Part shown: positions 40,213 through 41,807 of the stretch, piece by piece
Position numbering within the stretch: position 1 is the first letter of the stretch
Layout: each line of letters starts with the position of its first letter
Source: an uncultured Lachnospiraceae bacterium
GTDB taxonomy: Bacteria; Bacillota; Clostridia; Lachnospirales; Lachnospiraceae
NCBI GenBank assembly: GCA_944380605.1
Contig: CALWIA010000013.1
Location: 1 to 41,807 of the forward strand
DNA: 41,807 nt
Direction: 5' to 3'
Made by a program: the position numbers and the translations under genes
Notes under the pieces: model-generated
What the model was told of the DNA's origin: nothing
Database searches by the model: none
What the model saw: the letters and a program-made list of their open reading frames with translations, nothing else

Positions 40213-41577
40213 TCATGCCTCCGCCGGGAAAATCTTTTTTCTCTGGATCCAATACGCCGTCGTCAGAAAACCGGTCATAAACACCCAGGACACCGGCTCG
40301 GTCACGCAGGTGCCCAAGTACCCCCATGCCGGAATCCACAGGCTGGCGCCGATTCCTTTCATCAGCAGTTCGATGCAGCTGGACGCCACTGGAGCCGCTT
40401 TATACCCCATAGACTGCATGGCCGTGCGCAGGCAGAGCAGAATCCCCAGAATCGGAAAAAACGGCAGGTTAATCCGCATGGCCAGAATGCCGCCGGAAAT
40501 AATTTCCGCGTCCTGAGTTCCGGTGATCAGACGCATTAGCGGCCCTCCGATCAGGTAAACCACCGTGCAGGCGATGATGCCCCAGGCCGCTTCCAGCCCC
40601 ATCACTTTCCACAGCGTGGACCGGATCCGGTCATACCGCTTCGCGCCCCAGTTCTGGGAAACAAAGGTGGAATTGGCCGCCGCGATGGTGCTCAGCGGCT
40701 GCATAAAGGCCACGATGATTTTCCGGGAAGCGGTGTAGGCGGCGATCATGGACTCGCCCAGCACGTTATTGGCCCGCTGGAAAATCAGCGTTCCCAGGTT
40801 AACCACGCACAGCATCATAGCCATGGAGACTCCAAAACCCGCAAGCTGGGGCCACATAGACCGGGAAGCGGCAAAGTCTCCCCGCTTCGGCAGAATCTCC
40901 CGGTAATGCTTCCAGAGCGCTCCGGCGCACAGCAGGGCAGACAGCCCTTGGGCCAGAACCGTTCCCAGCGCCGTTCCCACGACGCCCAGCCCCATAACAA
41001 GAATCAGAAACAGATCCAGCGCGATGTTGACGGCGCTGGATATCATGAGCACGTACAGCGGCGTGCGGCTGTCCCCCACCGCCCGCAGAATGCCGGCAAA
41101 CATGTTGTAGCCCACGGTGGCGCATATGCCGGCGCAAAGAATCCACATATAGATATAAGTCTGCTCAAAAATCCCCTGAGGCGTATTCATAAAATGCAGC
41201 AGCGGCCGCAGAAACGCGAGGGACAGCACGGTAACCAGCACCGTCATCCCGCCGTTGAGCACAAAGGTGCCGGCCACCGACCGGCGCAGCCTTACCGCGT
41301 CCCGGGCCCCGAACGCCTGAGTAACCAAAATGGCATAGCCGCTGTTCATGCTGATGGTCAGACTCATCAGCAGGCTGTACAGCGCGGAGGCCGCCCCAAT
41401 GGCGGCAATAGCGCTGTCCCCTACAAAATATCCCATTTCCATGGTGTCTACCATGGTATAAATTTCCTGAACAAGATTTCCAATAAAAAGCGGAGCCGCA
41501 AAGGCAAGAATCTGCCGGACCGGACTTCCGGAAGTCATGTCCCGCGTCCGCGGGGCAGAAAGCCTGGATGTTTTCAT
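40213..41577 (-). CDS. MATE-family efflux transporter
   Basis: The product has 454 residues with about twelve membrane segments. The start region MTSGSPVRQILAFAAPLFIGNLVQ is the family hallmark, and VQEIYTMVDTMEMGYFVG and the mid-protein repeat AYTASRKIIVAFMQPL agree. It exports organic cations or drugs using sodium or protons. The ATG at 41577 is preceded only by a weak GCAGG-like site; the frame is also open to a GTG at 41616, which lies too close to the expected transcript start. It is the first gene of the minus-strand operon that ends in the fusion gene. Confidence 0.92.
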   Translation of the reverse strand: MKTSRLSAPRTRDMTSGSPVRQILAFAAPLFIGNLVQEIYTMVDTMEMGYFVGDSAIAAIGAASALYSLLMSLTISMNSGYAILVTQAFGARDAVRLRRSVAGTFVLNGGMTVLVTVLSLAFLRPLLHFMNTPQGIFEQTYIYMWILCAGICATVGYNMFAGILRAVGDSRTPLYVLMISSAVNIALDLFLILVMGLGVVGTALGTVLAQGLSALLCAGALWKHYREILPKRGDFAASRSMWPQLAGFGVSMAMMLCVVNLGTLIFQRANNVLGESMIAAYTASRKIIVAFMQPLSTIAAANSTFVSQNWGAKRYDRIRSTLWKVMGLEAAWGIIACTVVYLIGGPLMRLITGTQDAEIISGGILAMRINLPFFPILGILLCLRTAMQSMGYKAAPVASSCIELLMKGIGASLWIPAWGYLGTCVTEPVSWVFMTGFLTTAYWIQRKKIFPAEA

Positions 41578-41620
41578 ACGTTTAAAACCTGCGCAAATGA
41601 TGTTTTTTAAATACACTTTT

Positions 41621-41648
41621 ATTATACTGCCGCCGGGAGTTTATACAA
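41621..41648 (-). promoter_or_regulatory. Promoter of the MATE-SDR-MBL-dehydrogenase-fusion operon
   Basis: Minus strand TTGTAT (41648-41643), 16 bases, TATAAT (41626-41621). The leader to the ATG is about 37 bases. Confidence 0.7.
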
Positions 41649-41664
41649 TGGATAATTTTCAGAA

Positions 41665-41739
41665 AAAATGAGTTGAATGAAGGGGATGCGGACGAAATCC
41701 TGGACCAAATGAGGTCATTAATAGGAGGAGGTCACGCAC
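41665..41739 (+). mobile_element. Probable left end of an IS3-type insertion sequence
   Basis: The stretch beginning about GAATGAAGGGGATGCGGACG leads directly into a transposase start with AGGAGG. The element continues outside the window, so its terminal repeats and target duplication cannot be checked; the left boundary is approximate. Confidence 0.45.
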
Positions 41740-41807
41740 ATGTATTCCTACGAAGACAGGTTAAGAGCCGTAAAGCTCTATATCCAATACGAGAAGAGTT
41801 ATGCATC
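41740..41807 (+). CDS. IS3-family transposase, N-terminal fragment (runs off right edge)
   Basis: Only 22 codons are visible: MYSYEDRLRAVKLYIQYEKS and two more. This matches the start of IS3/IS150-type OrfA proteins with an HTH, which typically open with a tyrosine-glutamate-aspartate-arginine motif and KLYI. AGGAGGAGG is placed 8-10 bases ahead of the ATG. Whether the copy is complete is unknown. Confidence 0.65.
   Translation, partial: MYSYEDRLRAVKLYIQYEKSYA

Noticed and set aside
1..41807. tRNA, rRNA or known riboswitch genes
   Set aside because: Read for cloverleaf ends, rRNA motifs and familiar aptamers; none could be supported by eye.

Overview
The window reads as a chromosomal segment of a gut-type Bacillota, most likely a member of the Lachnospiraceae or a close Clostridia relative. 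The basis is strong AGGAGG-type ribosome binding sites, sigma-A promoters with TTGACA/TATAAT spacing, several XRE regulators, an Rpn-family nuclease, a CUT1 sugar ABC transporter without its own ATPase, and many glycan-degrading enzymes. The species is an inference. I saw no rRNA, tRNA or CRISPR array.

Layout. 1-1273: two XRE-regulator/small-membrane-protein pairs facing away from each other around shared operator-like repeats. 1305-4597: an unknown membrane protein and a GH3 glycosidase. 4652-10274 (minus strand): an LTA-synthase-like sulfatase-fold enzyme, a beta-glucuronidase (uidA) and a GH13 alpha-glucosidase, with a divergent AraC regulator. 11298-13304 (minus): a DUF47 accessory protein and a PiT phosphate transporter, with Pho-box-like repeats and a terminator-like leader hairpin. 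13515-15372 (plus): Rpn nuclease, flavodoxin, half-size EamA transporter. 15381-17145 (minus): inositol-monophosphatase-like enzyme and a ComEC-like metallo-beta-lactamase protein.

17428-29774 (minus) is the most interesting part. A sialic-acid-type gene set (ROK kinase, RpiR regulator, NanE, NanA-like lyase) is followed, from its own promoter, by a CUT1 ABC importer, a D-2-hydroxyacid dehydrogenase and a LarA-family nickel-pincer enzyme. Just upstream lies larE-larB-larC, the complete known biosynthesis set for the nickel-pincer nucleotide that LarA needs. My inference is a pathway in which a 2-hydroxy acid related to a sialic acid is imported, epimerised at C2 by LarA, oxidised to the 2-keto acid by the dehydrogenase, split by the lyase and then handled by kinase and NanE. 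The segment from about 17.2 to 26.7 kb looks more A/T-rich than its flanks and may be a transferred block.

29986-31089 is an SLC13/ArsB-like transporter. 31097-33646 (minus) is a compact operon of a small basic protein, an XRE regulator, a ClpP-type peptidase and a VirD4-like ATPase without membrane segments, which looks like an undescribed module. 33898-34260 is an ArsR regulator. 34220-41577 (minus) is a MATE-SDR-MBL-dehydrogenase-fusion operon. It ends in a 1070-residue protein joining a DUF1537 sugar-acid kinase, a GH32 glycosidase and a YunG-like domain. Two consecutive genes of this operon carry in-frame stop codons. The right edge enters an IS3-type transposase gene.
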